33,517 bases of DNA from Bradyrhizobium sp. STM 3843 (lineage in GTDB: Bacteria > Pseudomonadota > Alphaproteobacteria > Rhizobiales > Xanthobacteraceae). Below are positions 17,299 to 25,423 of the stretch, piece by piece. The stretch lies in the NCBI RefSeq assembly GCF_000239815.1, contig NZ_CAFK01000171.1, positions 1 through 33,517 on the forward strand, read 5' to 3'. Numbering within the stretch: the stretch's first letter is position 1; each line of letters starts with the position of its first letter. The notes beneath the pieces are model-generated. The model was not told the origin of the DNA and did not search any database. It worked only from the letters and a program-made list of their open reading frames with translations. The translations under genes and the position numbers were made by a program.

Positions 17299-18581
17299 TG
17301 AGCGCGGCGCTGATCTTCGGACTGTTGTTTGCCCTGATGCTGACGGGCATGCCGATCTCGATTTCGCTCGGCCTCACCGTGCTCACCTTCCTGTTCACGA
17401 TGACGGAAGTGCCGATCGAGAGCGTCGGCTTGAAGCTGTTCTCCGGCCTGGACAATTTCGGGATCATGGCGATCCCGTTCTTCATCCTGGCCGGCACGTT
17501 CCTGACCCGCGGCGGGGTGGCGCGGCGCATGATCGCGTTCACGACCTCGCTGGTCGGACATCTGCCGGGAGGGCTCGGCCTTGCCGGCGTCGCGGCCTGC
17601 GCGATGTTCGCGGCGATCTCCGGCTCCAGCGTCGCCACCGTGGTCGCGATCGGCTCGATCATGATGCCGGCGATGGTCGATTACGGTTATCCGCGCCGCT
17701 TCGGCGTCGGCGTGATCTCGACTTCAGGCGCGCTCGGCATCCTGGTGCCGCCCTCGATCATCCTGGTGCTCTACGGCGTCTCCACCAACACCTCGATCGG
17801 CGCGCTGTTCATGGCCGGCATCGTGCCGGGCATCCTGCTGGCGCTGATGCTGGCGGCGGTGACTTGGTTCGTTGCCTACCGCAACGGCTACCCGAAGCTG
17901 AAGCGGGCGACGCTCGCCGAGCAATTCACTGCCTTCCGTGAGAGCCTGTGGGGCCTGCTCCTGATCGGCATCGTGCTCGGCGGCATCTATGGCGGCATCT
18001 TCACGCCCACTGAAGCCGCCGCCGTCGCCGCGGTCTACGCCTTCATCATCACGGTGTTCGTCTACAAGGAGCTCAAGCTCGTCGATGTGCCCAAGGTGCT
18101 GCTGCAGGCCGCGAGCATGAGCTCGATGCTGCTCTACATCATCACCAATGCGGTGCTGTTCTCGTTCCTGATGACGCACGAGCAGATCCCGCAGGCGATG
18201 GCGGCGTGGATCGTCGACAAGCACTTCTCGATCTGGATGTTCCTTTTGGTCGTCAACGTCATCCTGCTGCTCGCCGGCAATGTGATGGATCCGTCGTCGA
18301 TCCTCCTGATCATGGCGCCGATCCTGTTTCCGTTGGCGACCAAGCTCGGCGTGCATCCCGTGCATCTCGGCGTTCTGATGATCGTCAATACCGAGGTCGG
18401 CCTGTGCCATCCTCCGGTCGGACTCAACCTCTACATCGCATCGAGCATTGCCAAGATGGGCATCAGCGAGATCACTATCGCAGTGCTGCCATGGCTTTGC
18501 GCAATGCTGGTCTTCCTGGGGCTGATCACTTACGTGCCGGAAATCTCGCTCTGGTTGCCGAAGCTGCTCGGAATGATTTGA
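17298..18581 (+). CDS. TRAP transporter large permease (DctM family)
   Basis: A 427-residue inner-membrane protein with about 12 hydrophobic segments. Conserved DctM motifs include MAIPFFILAGTFLTRGG, AAISGSSVATVVAIGSIMMP, SGALGILVPPSIILVLYG, GGIYGGIFTPTEAAAVA and EVGLCHPPVGLNLY. It forms the translocation channel with the DctQ subunit. Full length for the family, no disruption. It ends the operon; 153 bases of non-coding sequence follow before the next gene. Confidence 0.95.
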   Translation: MSAALIFGLLFALMLTGMPISISLGLTVLTFLFTMTEVPIESVGLKLFSGLDNFGIMAIPFFILAGTFLTRGGVARRMIAFTTSLVGHLPGGLGLAGVAACAMFAAISGSSVATVVAIGSIMMPAMVDYGYPRRFGVGVISTSGALGILVPPSIILVLYGVSTNTSIGALFMAGIVPGILLALMLAAVTWFVAYRNGYPKLKRATLAEQFTAFRESLWGLLLIGIVLGGIYGGIFTPTEAAAVAAVYAFIITVFVYKELKLVDVPKVLLQAASMSSMLLYIITNAVLFSFLMTHEQIPQAMAAWIVDKHFSIWMFLLVVNVILLLAGNVMDPSSILLIMAPILFPLATKLGVHPVHLGVLMIVNTEVGLCHPPVGLNLYIASSIAKMGISEITIAVLPWLCAMLVFLGLITYVPEISLWLPKLLGMI

Positions 18582-18734
18582 AGCAGTCTGCAATGATCTG
18601 AAACAAATCGCCAAGATTTTGCTGTGCTGTCAGACTGTTACATCGGCGGGATACGGAGGACTCTATCCAAACTGTAAGTTGATCGCGGGATCGAAGGCCC
18701 TCATGCTGGTCCGGCCTTTCCGATGGAGGTTCGC

Positions 18735-19376
18735 ATGAAAAGGTTCACTGTTGCCGCAGTCGCGGTGCTCGCCATCGCGGGCTCGACGGCGGTTTACGCT
18801 CAGCGCTCGTGGTTTTCCGATCATATGCACCACGTGCGAATGAGTCCCGAAGACCGCGCGGCATTCCTCGATGCGCGGATAGCTGCCGTCCATGCCGGGC
18901 TGAAGCTGACGCAGGATCAGGACAAACTGTGGCCGCCGGTGGAGAGCGCCGTGCGCGACCTGGTCAAGCTGCGCGTTGATCGCGCCAACGCTCGGATGAA
19001 GGCGGCGGACGACAATCAGGAGGGGCAGACGCCGGAGGATCCGGTGGCCCGCTTGCGGGAGCGCGCCGACACGATGGCGGCGACCGCCGAGGCGATGAAG
19101 AAGATCGCGGATGCCGCCGACCCGCTCTACAAGACCCTCGACGATGCCCAGAAGCGCCGGCTGGCCGTGCTGACCCATCACGCCGGGAGGTTCGGTCCGG
19201 ACGGTTGGCGGCACCGTTGGATGGAGCGGGGCGAGAATGGTCCCGACGGACGAGGCTTTGGCGGACGCCACTTCGGTATGGGGCCAATGTCTGGCATGGA
19301 CTCGATGGGCCTCATGGGGCCTTCCCCGGATCATATGGGCGGGCCGGATGAGGAGCACGATTCCGGTCGGCTCTGA
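18735..19376 (+). CDS. Spy/CpxP-like periplasmic LTxxQ-motif protein
   Basis: A 213-residue exported protein. A signal peptide (MKRFTVAAVAVLAIAGSTAVYAQ) precedes a helical region with the LTxxQ motif (LKLTQDQDKLWPPVESAVRDLVKLR, split here as LKLTQDQ plus a following amphipathic helix) and a second helix (RLRERADTMAATAEAMKKIADAADPLYKTL). The C-terminal 60 residues are low complexity, rich in Gly, Met, His and Arg (GFGGRHFGMGPMSGMD), which might bind metal. Spy/CpxP proteins are periplasmic chaperones or envelope-stress sensors. The ATG at 18735 follows GGAGG by 5 bases. No sensor kinase or regulator is adjacent. Confidence 0.82.
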   Translation: MKRFTVAAVAVLAIAGSTAVYAQRSWFSDHMHHVRMSPEDRAAFLDARIAAVHAGLKLTQDQDKLWPPVESAVRDLVKLRVDRANARMKAADDNQEGQTPEDPVARLRERADTMAATAEAMKKIADAADPLYKTLDDAQKRRLAVLTHHAGRFGPDGWRHRWMERGENGPDGRGFGGRHFGMGPMSGMDSMGLMGPSPDHMGGPDEEHDSGRL

Positions 19377-19429
19377 TGCCGGAAATTTGCCGGCGGTTCG
19401 TCCGGAATCGGCTGCTCTGCAGCACGCTG

Positions 19430-19460
19430 GGGAAAACCGCCGGAAACGGCCGGTTTTCCC
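19430..19460. terminator. strong hairpin after the Spy/CpxP-like gene
   Basis: Arms GGGAAAACCG (19430-19439) and CGGTTTTCCC (19451-19460) plus an inner CCG/CGG pairing with one bulge close on a GAAA loop. No T-run follows on the plus strand, so termination may be partial or mRNA-end protection may be its role. Confidence 0.6.
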
Positions 19461-19559
19461 GGTCCGGGCATGCGAAAAATCCCTTTCTCTTGCTGGACAT
19501 CCGGGAATCGCTTTGCTAAACGACCGGCTCTTGTGAAGGTCTTTCCGGACGCAAGCTCC

Positions 19560-19635
<76 letters not shown>

Positions 19636-19764
19636 TGCCTTTCAAAGACTTAGCCGCTACATCTTCAGAACGGATCTTTCAGTTGGAAGGTCAGCTGGTA
19701 GATTTGTTCTCCATTCATTGGTCAACGATCATTTCTCTATTTTAAGTAGATATATCACATCATC

Positions 19765-20051
19765 TCATCCGGCGCGCCCATGTATTGTCCTGGAGACCTC
19801 GTCCATCGTCACCATGATGGCGACGCTCCCGGAAAGCGACTGCCTCAGTCTCTTGCTCCGTTCGCAGGCTTCGGCCGACTTCGCTGCGGCTGACATCGCC
19901 GTGCTCGACATTCCGCTGGAGCCCGTGGCGCTGCGTCGGCGTGACCATCGGATTCGGCTGGCTGCCGACGACGGTCCAGAGCGCATTCTGCTCCTGATTG
20001 CGGACTTGGTTCAGGGCAGTGGCAAGGCAAATACGAACGTCGAGGGATTGA
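19765..20051 (+). pseudogene. decayed C-terminal fragment of a LysR-type regulator
   Basis: Translation gives CIVLETSSIVTMMATL, PESDCLSLLLRSQ and AVLDIPLEP, matching the effector-domain end of LysR regulators (compare the usual ETSSLxTxxxLLxESDxLxLL pattern and the following LPxxLP strand). Around 19935 the similarity moves by one base into another frame, continuing as VGVTIGFGWLPTTVQSAF, then an in-frame TGA at 19995-19997, then LRTWFRAVARQIR to a stop at 20049-20051. There is thus at least one frameshift and one nonsense codon, and the DNA-binding N-terminus is missing. It lies 130 bases after tRNA-Lys, so it may be a leftover from an insertion or deletion there. The 630-base gap between the tRNA and the MarR gene holds nothing else I can support. 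Confidence 0.62.
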
Positions 20052-20267
20052 GACCGGTCCTCTCAAAGCGTCAACGACAGAAAAGATGAGACCTGTATCG
20101 CGATGGTTGAGCCTTCGCATCCGCGCCCTTACGCGTGACATCAGCCTGGACCTTCACAAACGGCTTTGCGGCACTGACCTTCGCGCGCGGTGTACCCACG
20201 AGCGCCGCCGTGTCGCGATCAGGAATTGGGCAAGGCAGGCCAAAAGCGCGGCAGTAGCGGTGAATTC

Positions 20268-20759
20268 CTAATCAATCAGTGGCGCCACGTGATCGCGTGC
20301 GGCGTTGCCGGCTACGATGCGCTGCATCATCGCGATGAATTGAGAGCGCTCCTTTTCGGTCAACTCGTCCAGCGTGGCGTCATGGGCGGTACGCGCGGCA
20401 TGTTCGATTTTGGCGAGCAGCGCGGCTCCGGACTTGGTCAGCCGACACACGCGCGCGCGGCGGTCGGCGGCATTGATCGGGCGTTCGACCAGATTGCGGG
20501 CTTCCAGCCGCTTCAGCGCACCGGTCGTGGTGGTCCGGTCGAGCGCAATGTCGGCTGCCAAAGTGGTTTGATCCGCCGTTTTTCGCACGGCGAGTGCCGA
20601 AAGCAGGCTGTATTGAAGCGGCGTGATCTCGAACCGGCCGCATGCCTCCTGGAACAGCGCCACATGGATCTGATGCAGCCGCCGGATCAGGAAGCCCGGT
20701 CGCTCCGACAATGGCCACGGGTGATCGCCCCGCGTTTTTCGTGACTGCGTTTGCCGCAA
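20268..20759 (-). CDS. MarR family transcriptional regulator
   Basis: A 163-residue winged-helix repressor-type protein. The core runs from RRLHQIHVALF (dimer helix, about 26-36) through ITPLQYSLLSALA and TTLAADIALDRTTTTGALKRLEARNLVER (recognition helix) to the wing with the family-typical DRR (99-101), then LTKSG. It starts at TTG (20759) with GGAGAAGG about 5 bases upstream; no better start exists. It is divergently transcribed from the amidohydrolase/molybdenum-hydroxylase/ABC operon, and a matching palindrome lies between them. MarR proteins in this arrangement usually repress the neighbouring catabolic genes until an aromatic or related ligand binds. Confidence 0.9.
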   Translation of the reverse strand: MRQTQSRKTRGDHPWPLSERPGFLIRRLHQIHVALFQEACGRFEITPLQYSLLSALAVRKTADQTTLAADIALDRTTTTGALKRLEARNLVERPINAADRRARVCRLTKSGAALLAKIEHAARTAHDATLDELTEKERSQFIAMMQRIVAGNAARDHVAPLID

Positions 20760-20850
20760 CGCACCTTCTCCGAACTTCGAGCGAAATTCCGCTCATGTCT
20801 CAACTATCTCGATTCGGAGCCGCTGGCGACATTCCGATGGCATGGAGCTT

Positions 20851-20879
20851 GCTTCGTGAATTACGAAGCATGCTTCGTA
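20851..20879. promoter_or_regulatory. candidate MarR operator (three half-sites)
   Basis: An exact 18-bp palindrome, TACGAAGCATGCTTCGTA, occupies 20862-20879. A further copy of the half-site, GCTTCGT, lies at 20851-20857 and forms a second inverted repeat with ACGAAGC at 20863-20869 (5-base spacer). The site lies between the divergent MarR gene and the operon, 35-63 bases before the amidohydrolase ATG, where a bound regulator would block transcription. Confidence 0.75.
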
Positions 20880-20913
20880 TTTTCATTTGCAGGTTCCATG
20901 TCGAGGAGGTGCC

Positions 20914-22191
20914 ATGCCCGTCAACGCCAGCTTTGACGTCATCCTGCGCGGCGGGCGCGTGATCTGTCCGGCCTCAGGGATCGACGGCATCAGAGACGTG
21001 GCCATTCGCAACGGCAAGATTGCTGCGGTTCAACCCGACGTCCTGCCGGCCAGCGCGAAGGCGGTGATCGATGTCACCGGCAAGCTGGTGCTGCCCGGAC
21101 TGATCGATACGCACGCGCACGTCTATCAATATGTGTCCGGCCGCTTCGGCATGAACCCCGATATGGTCGGCGTCCATTCCGGTGTTACGGCCGTGGTCGA
21201 TCAAGGCGGGCCTTCCTGCATGACCTTGCCGGGCTTTCGCCATTTCATCGCGGAGCCTGCAAAGTCGCGGGTCTATGCGTTCCTGTCCGCCTATCTCGTC
21301 GGCGGTCTCGAGGGGCATTATTATCCGCAGCTCTATAGTCCTGACGGCGTCGATATCGACGCGACGGTGAAGGCCGCGCGCGCCAATCCCGACATCGTGC
21401 GCGGGATCAAGGCCCATGCCGAGATCGGCGGCTTCGCGCGCTGGGGCATTCGCGTCATCGAGATGGCGGCGGAGATCGGCCGCCGTGCCGAGCTGCCGGT
21501 CTATGTTCATTTCGGTCAGCTCTGGGGTCTGCCCGCCAGCGGCGCCAATGGCGAGGACGCCGATACGATCCTGACCCGCGTCATTCCGCTGCTGAAGGAA
21601 GGCGACGTGCTCGCGCATCCGTTCACGCGCCATCCCGGCGGCTTTATCAACCGCGAGGGCGAAGTCCATCCTGTGATTCGCGCCGCGCTCGATCGCGGCC
21701 TCAAGGTCGATGTCGGGCATGGCAGCCATTTCTCTTATCGGCTCGCAAAGAAGGCGATCGCCGCCGGAATCGTGCCGACGACGCTCGGCGCCGACATCCA
21801 CGGCTATAACACCCATGTCCCTGCGCCGGCTGGAACGCCTGATCAGCACGAGGATGATGAGAACCATCCATTCGCCGGGCAAGCCAAGTTCAGTCTCGTG
21901 CAGGCGATGAGTTCGATGATGGCGCTCGGCCTCTCGCTCGAGCAGGTGGTGCCGATGGTGACGTCCAATCCGGCGAAGCTGTTGGGACGCGAAAGCGCGA
22001 TTGGCGCGCTCAAGGTCGGCATGGATGCCGATGTCTCGGTGCTGACGCGGCGGCTCGGGCGTTTTGTCCTGCGCGACAACGAAGACAACCGGGTGATTGC
22101 CGACAGTCTGTTGCAGCCGGCGTTCTGCCTGCGGGCAGGCGTGCGTTACGATGCGGATGCATCGATCCTGCCCGAAGCAGTCGCTGCCTAG
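20914..22191 (+). CDS. metal-dependent amidohydrolase/deacetylase family enzyme
   Basis: A 425-residue cytoplasmic hydrolase of the amidohydrolase superfamily (adenine-deaminase/dihydroorotase/Atu3266-like branch), which cleaves cyclic or linear amides, and sometimes esters, with one or two zinc ions. Visible metal ligands are HAH (67-69), a candidate carbamylated lysine K166 in GIKAHAE, H199 (YVHFG), possibly H235 (AHPF), and D294 (LGADIHG). The N-terminal strand VILRGGRVICPASGIDGIRD and C-terminal GALKVGMDADVSVL form the usual beta-sandwich. The ATG at 20914 has GAGGAGG 5 bases upstream. As first gene of the operon it likely opens a ring amide or deacylates the transported compound; enamidase-type chemistry is one possibility, not demonstrated. 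Confidence 0.9.
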   Translation: MPVNASFDVILRGGRVICPASGIDGIRDVAIRNGKIAAVQPDVLPASAKAVIDVTGKLVLPGLIDTHAHVYQYVSGRFGMNPDMVGVHSGVTAVVDQGGPSCMTLPGFRHFIAEPAKSRVYAFLSAYLVGGLEGHYYPQLYSPDGVDIDATVKAARANPDIVRGIKAHAEIGGFARWGIRVIEMAAEIGRRAELPVYVHFGQLWGLPASGANGEDADTILTRVIPLLKEGDVLAHPFTRHPGGFINREGEVHPVIRAALDRGLKVDVGHGSHFSYRLAKKAIAAGIVPTTLGADIHGYNTHVPAPAGTPDQHEDDENHPFAGQAKFSLVQAMSSMMALGLSLEQVVPMVTSNPAKLLGRESAIGALKVGMDADVSVLTRRLGRFVLRDNEDNRVIADSLLQPAFCLRAGVRYDADASILPEAVAA

Positions 22192-22211
22192 CTTTCGTAG
22201 GAGGGAATTCG

Positions 22212-24593
22212 GTGCGCGACGGTGATCATTCTGCGGCGGACGGGCCGGGCGCAGGCCAAGGCGTCGGCGCGCGCCTGCTCCGCAAGGAAGACGACCGTCT
22301 GATGCGTGGGCGCGGCCAGTTCGTTGCCGATATCCGACTTCCAGGGTTGCAGGATATCGCCTTCGTGCGCAGCCCGCTCGCGCATGCGCGGATCCGCAGC
22401 ATCCAGATTCCGGAAGCCTATCGTAGCAGCGTGTTCACGGCGGCCGATCTCGTCGGCGTCCAGCCGATCCGCGCAGTATCGGGTCTTCCCGGCTTCAAGA
22501 TCTCCGAGCAGCCGGTGCTCGCGACCGGGAAGGTGCGCCAGGTCGGCGAACTCGTCGCGATGTGTGTGGCGCCGACACGTGCCGAGGCGGAGGACATTGC
22601 GGCAGCCGTGGTGCTCGATTTGGAAGAGCTGCCGGCCGTCCATGACATGTTGCGCGCACGCGATCCCGGTGCGCCGCTGGTTCATGAGCATTGGGGAGAC
22701 AACATCTTCCTGGAGACCAACTACGAGGTGGACATCGCCTCGGCACTTGACGCCCCCATCAAGGTCAGTCGCGAGATCACCACAGCGCGCCAATGCATGT
22801 CGCCGCTGGAAGGCCGCGGCGTGGTTGCGACCTTCGATCACCGCCTCGATCAGCTCACGCTCTATTCTGCGGCGCAGATGCCGCACATCAACCGCAACGG
22901 CCTCGCCGAATGTCTCGGCATGGACCAGGGACGCATCCGCGTCATCTCGCCGGATGTCGGTGGCGGCTTTGGCCACAAGGGCATCCTGCTCCCCGAAGAA
23001 ATCTGCCTGGCCTGGCTGACGATGCAGCGTGGCCAGCCGGTGCGCTGGATCGAAGATCGGCGGGAGCATCTGACCGCGAGCGCCAATTGCCGCGAACACC
23101 ACTACAAGATCACGGTCTATGCCGATCGCGATGGTCGCCTGCGCGGCATCGATTGCGAAGCGACCGTCGATTCCGGTGCCTACTCATCCTATCCGTTCTC
23201 GGCCTGCCTGGAGGCGGCGCAGGTCGCGAGCATCCTGCCGGGCCCCTACGTGATGCCAGCCTATCGCTGCCGAACGTACTCGGTTGCCACCAACAAATGC
23301 CCGATCCTCCCCTATCGTGGTGTCGCCCGCACCGGCGTGTGCTTCGCGCTTGAGCTGATGCTCGACCTGGTTGCGGCCGAAGCCGGGCTCGAGCCCGGCG
23401 AAGTGCGGCTGCGCAATCTGGTGCAGCCGGCGCAGATGCCGTTCGACAACATCACCAAGAAGCATTTCGACAGCGGCGACTATCCGGAAGCGGTGCGGCG
23501 CGCCTTGGCGTCGATCGACATCGAGGCGGTGCGCGCGCGACAACGCAGAGGTGAGCCCGATGGCCGGCGCATCGGGGTCGGGCTTGCGATCTATTGCGAG
23601 CAGGCCGCGCACGGCACCTCGGTCTATTCCGGCTGGGGCATTCCGATGGTGCCCGGTCACGAGCAGGCAACGGCGCGTCTGACGCCGGACGGCGGACTCG
23701 AGCTGCGCGTCGGCGTGCACTCGCACGGCCAAAGCATGGAAACGACGCTCGCCCAGGTCGCGCATGAAATACTCGGTGTTGACGCGGCCAAGGTTCGCGT
23801 CGTGCTCGGCGACACTGCGATGACGCCGTATTCGACGGGCACCTGGGGCTCGCGGTCGATGGTGATGGCGGGCGGCGCGGTCGCGACTGCCTGCCGCGCC
23901 TTGGCCGAGCGCGCCACGCGAATCGGCGCCAAGTTGCTGCAGCAGGATGCTGCGCAGGTGGTCTTTGACCATGGCGAGGTGCGCGGCGCCAACGGCAGTG
24001 TGAGCCTCCGGGAGATCGCCCACACCTGGTATCGCCGGCCGCAGGATCTGCCTGGCGACGTCGATCCCGGTGGGTTGGAGGTGACGTCCGGCTACAAGCC
24101 GCAGCGCGACAGCGGCACCTTCAGCTACGCCGCCCATGCTGCCGTCGTCGCTGTCGATCCCGATCTCGGCACGGTCGAGATTCTCGACTACGTGATCGTC
24201 GAGGACGGCGGCGTGCTGGTCAACCCGATGGTCGTCGACGGCCAGATCTATGGCGGGTTGGCGCAAGGCATTGGCACGGCACTCTATGAGGAGATGCCGT
24301 TCGATGCCGCCGGACAGCCGCTCGCTACTACGCTTGCGGACTATCTGCTGCCGGGGCCGACCGAGGTGCCGGCCCCACGGCTGCACCATATGGAAACGCC
24401 GTCGCCCTATACCGAGTTCGGGGTCAAGGGCATCGGCGAAGGTGGCGCGATCGCGCCACCGGCTGCGATCGCCAACGCGGTGAACGATGCTCTGCGCCCG
24501 TTCGGTGCCGAGATCATGCGCTCGCCGATCACGCCGTATCGGATCGTGGAGGCGCTGCTCGCGGCGCCGACTGAGGGGAGGGCGGCCGCATGA
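22212..24593 (+). CDS. molybdenum hydroxylase large subunit (xanthine dehydrogenase/CoxL family)
   Basis: A 793-residue molybdopterin-cytosine-dinucleotide-type catalytic subunit. It has the Ald_Xan_dh_C-like N-terminal domain (about 20-150) and the Mo-binding domain with GGGFGHK (250-256), the substrate-loop PYRGVAR (367-373), a GQ-containing SHGQSMETTLAQV stretch and the catalytic Glu743 in GIGEGG. The form I CO-dehydrogenase loop with its active-site Cys (AYRCSFR type) is absent, so this is not a CO dehydrogenase. The family hydroxylates N-heterocycles, purines or aldehydes with water as oxygen source. The GTG at 22212 follows AGGAGGG by 7 bases. It overlaps the FAD subunit gene by four bases (ATGA). 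Confidence 0.93.
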   Translation: MRDGDHSAADGPGAGQGVGARLLRKEDDRLMRGRGQFVADIRLPGLQDIAFVRSPLAHARIRSIQIPEAYRSSVFTAADLVGVQPIRAVSGLPGFKISEQPVLATGKVRQVGELVAMCVAPTRAEAEDIAAAVVLDLEELPAVHDMLRARDPGAPLVHEHWGDNIFLETNYEVDIASALDAPIKVSREITTARQCMSPLEGRGVVATFDHRLDQLTLYSAAQMPHINRNGLAECLGMDQGRIRVISPDVGGGFGHKGILLPEEICLAWLTMQRGQPVRWIEDRREHLTASANCREHHYKITVYADRDGRLRGIDCEATVDSGAYSSYPFSACLEAAQVASILPGPYVMPAYRCRTYSVATNKCPILPYRGVARTGVCFALELMLDLVAAEAGLEPGEVRLRNLVQPAQMPFDNITKKHFDSGDYPEAVRRALASIDIEAVRARQRRGEPDGRRIGVGLAIYCEQAAHGTSVYSGWGIPMVPGHEQATARLTPDGGLELRVGVHSHGQSMETTLAQVAHEILGVDAAKVRVVLGDTAMTPYSTGTWGSRSMVMAGGAVATACRALAERATRIGAKLLQQDAAQVVFDHGEVRGANGSVSLREIAHTWYRRPQDLPGDVDPGGLEVTSGYKPQRDSGTFSYAAHAAVVAVDPDLGTVEILDYVIVEDGGVLVNPMVVDGQIYGGLAQGIGTALYEEMPFDAAGQPLATTLADYLLPGPTEVPAPRLHHMETPSPYTEFGVKGIGEGGAIAPPAAIANAVNDALRPFGAEIMRSPITPYRIVEALLAAPTEGRAAA

Positions 24594-25423
24594 AGCCCGC
24601 GCCCTTCGCCTATGAGCGTCCGCGCGATCTCTCCTCTGCGTTGACGTCGCTCGCCGGCGGCGGTCCCGCAGCCAAGATCATGGCTGGCGGCCAGTCATTG
24701 GGGCCGATGCTCAATCTGCGGCTGGTTGCTCCCGAGCTGATCGTCGACGTCACTGGTGTCGACGAGCTGAAACAGGCCGATCTCGGTGCCGATGAACTCG
24801 TGCTCGGCGCCTGCGTGACCCACGCCGATATCGAAGATGGCCGTGTGCCCGATGTCACTGGCGGCGCGATGCGTGCCGTAGCCGCCAACATCGCCTATCG
24901 GGCGGTCCGCAACCGCGGCACCATCGGTGGTTCGCTCAGCCATGCCGATCCGTCCGCGGACTGGGTCTCTGCGCTGTCCGCCCTCGGTGCCAGCGTCACA
25001 CTCCGCAGCCAGGCCGGAACGCGTAAGATCTTGATCTCTGAATTCGTGACCGGAGCGCTGCAGAGCTGCCTCATGCCGGACGAACTGGTTGTCGCAGTCC
25101 ATGTTCCGAAACGAGCAGCGTCGTCGCAGTGGGCCTATGTCAAGACGTGCCGCAAGACCGGCGAATTCGCCCACGGGCTGTGTGCCGTGCTGATCGATCC
25201 AGACGCAGGTACGGCACGGATCGTCATCGGAGCGATCGACGCCGCGCCGATCCTGGTGCTCCACCCGGAGGAGATGTTCGGTGGTCCCATCAAGGGGGAT
25301 TACAAGGAACGGTTTGACGCGCGGGTCGCCGATCGTCTGCTGTCCGCAGCAGGAGTGAGCGAGCCGGCTCATCGGCACATTCATCTGACCGTGCTCAAGC
25401 GTGCGATCCGGGAGGCCGCATGA
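24590..25423 (+). CDS. molybdenum hydroxylase FAD-binding subunit (CoxM/CutM family)
   Basis: A 277-residue medium subunit that passes electrons from the [2Fe-2S] clusters to an acceptor through FAD. The two FAD-pyrophosphate motifs are clear: AGGQSLGPMLNLRL (32-45) and TIGGSLSHADPSADW (111-125). The C-terminal CO_deh_flav_C-like domain follows from about 170, though shorter and less canonical near its end than in CoxM. The ATG overlaps the large-subunit stop and its own stop overlaps the next start, both by ATGA, so the three subunits are made together. The presence of an FAD subunit indicates a dehydrogenase/oxidase electron path rather than an isoquinoline-oxidoreductase type. Confidence 0.93.
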   Translation: MKPAPFAYERPRDLSSALTSLAGGGPAAKIMAGGQSLGPMLNLRLVAPELIVDVTGVDELKQADLGADELVLGACVTHADIEDGRVPDVTGGAMRAVAANIAYRAVRNRGTIGGSLSHADPSADWVSALSALGASVTLRSQAGTRKILISEFVTGALQSCLMPDELVVAVHVPKRAASSQWAYVKTCRKTGEFAHGLCAVLIDPDAGTARIVIGAIDAAPILVLHPEEMFGGPIKGDYKERFDARVADRLLSAAGVSEPAHRHIHLTVLKRAIREAA

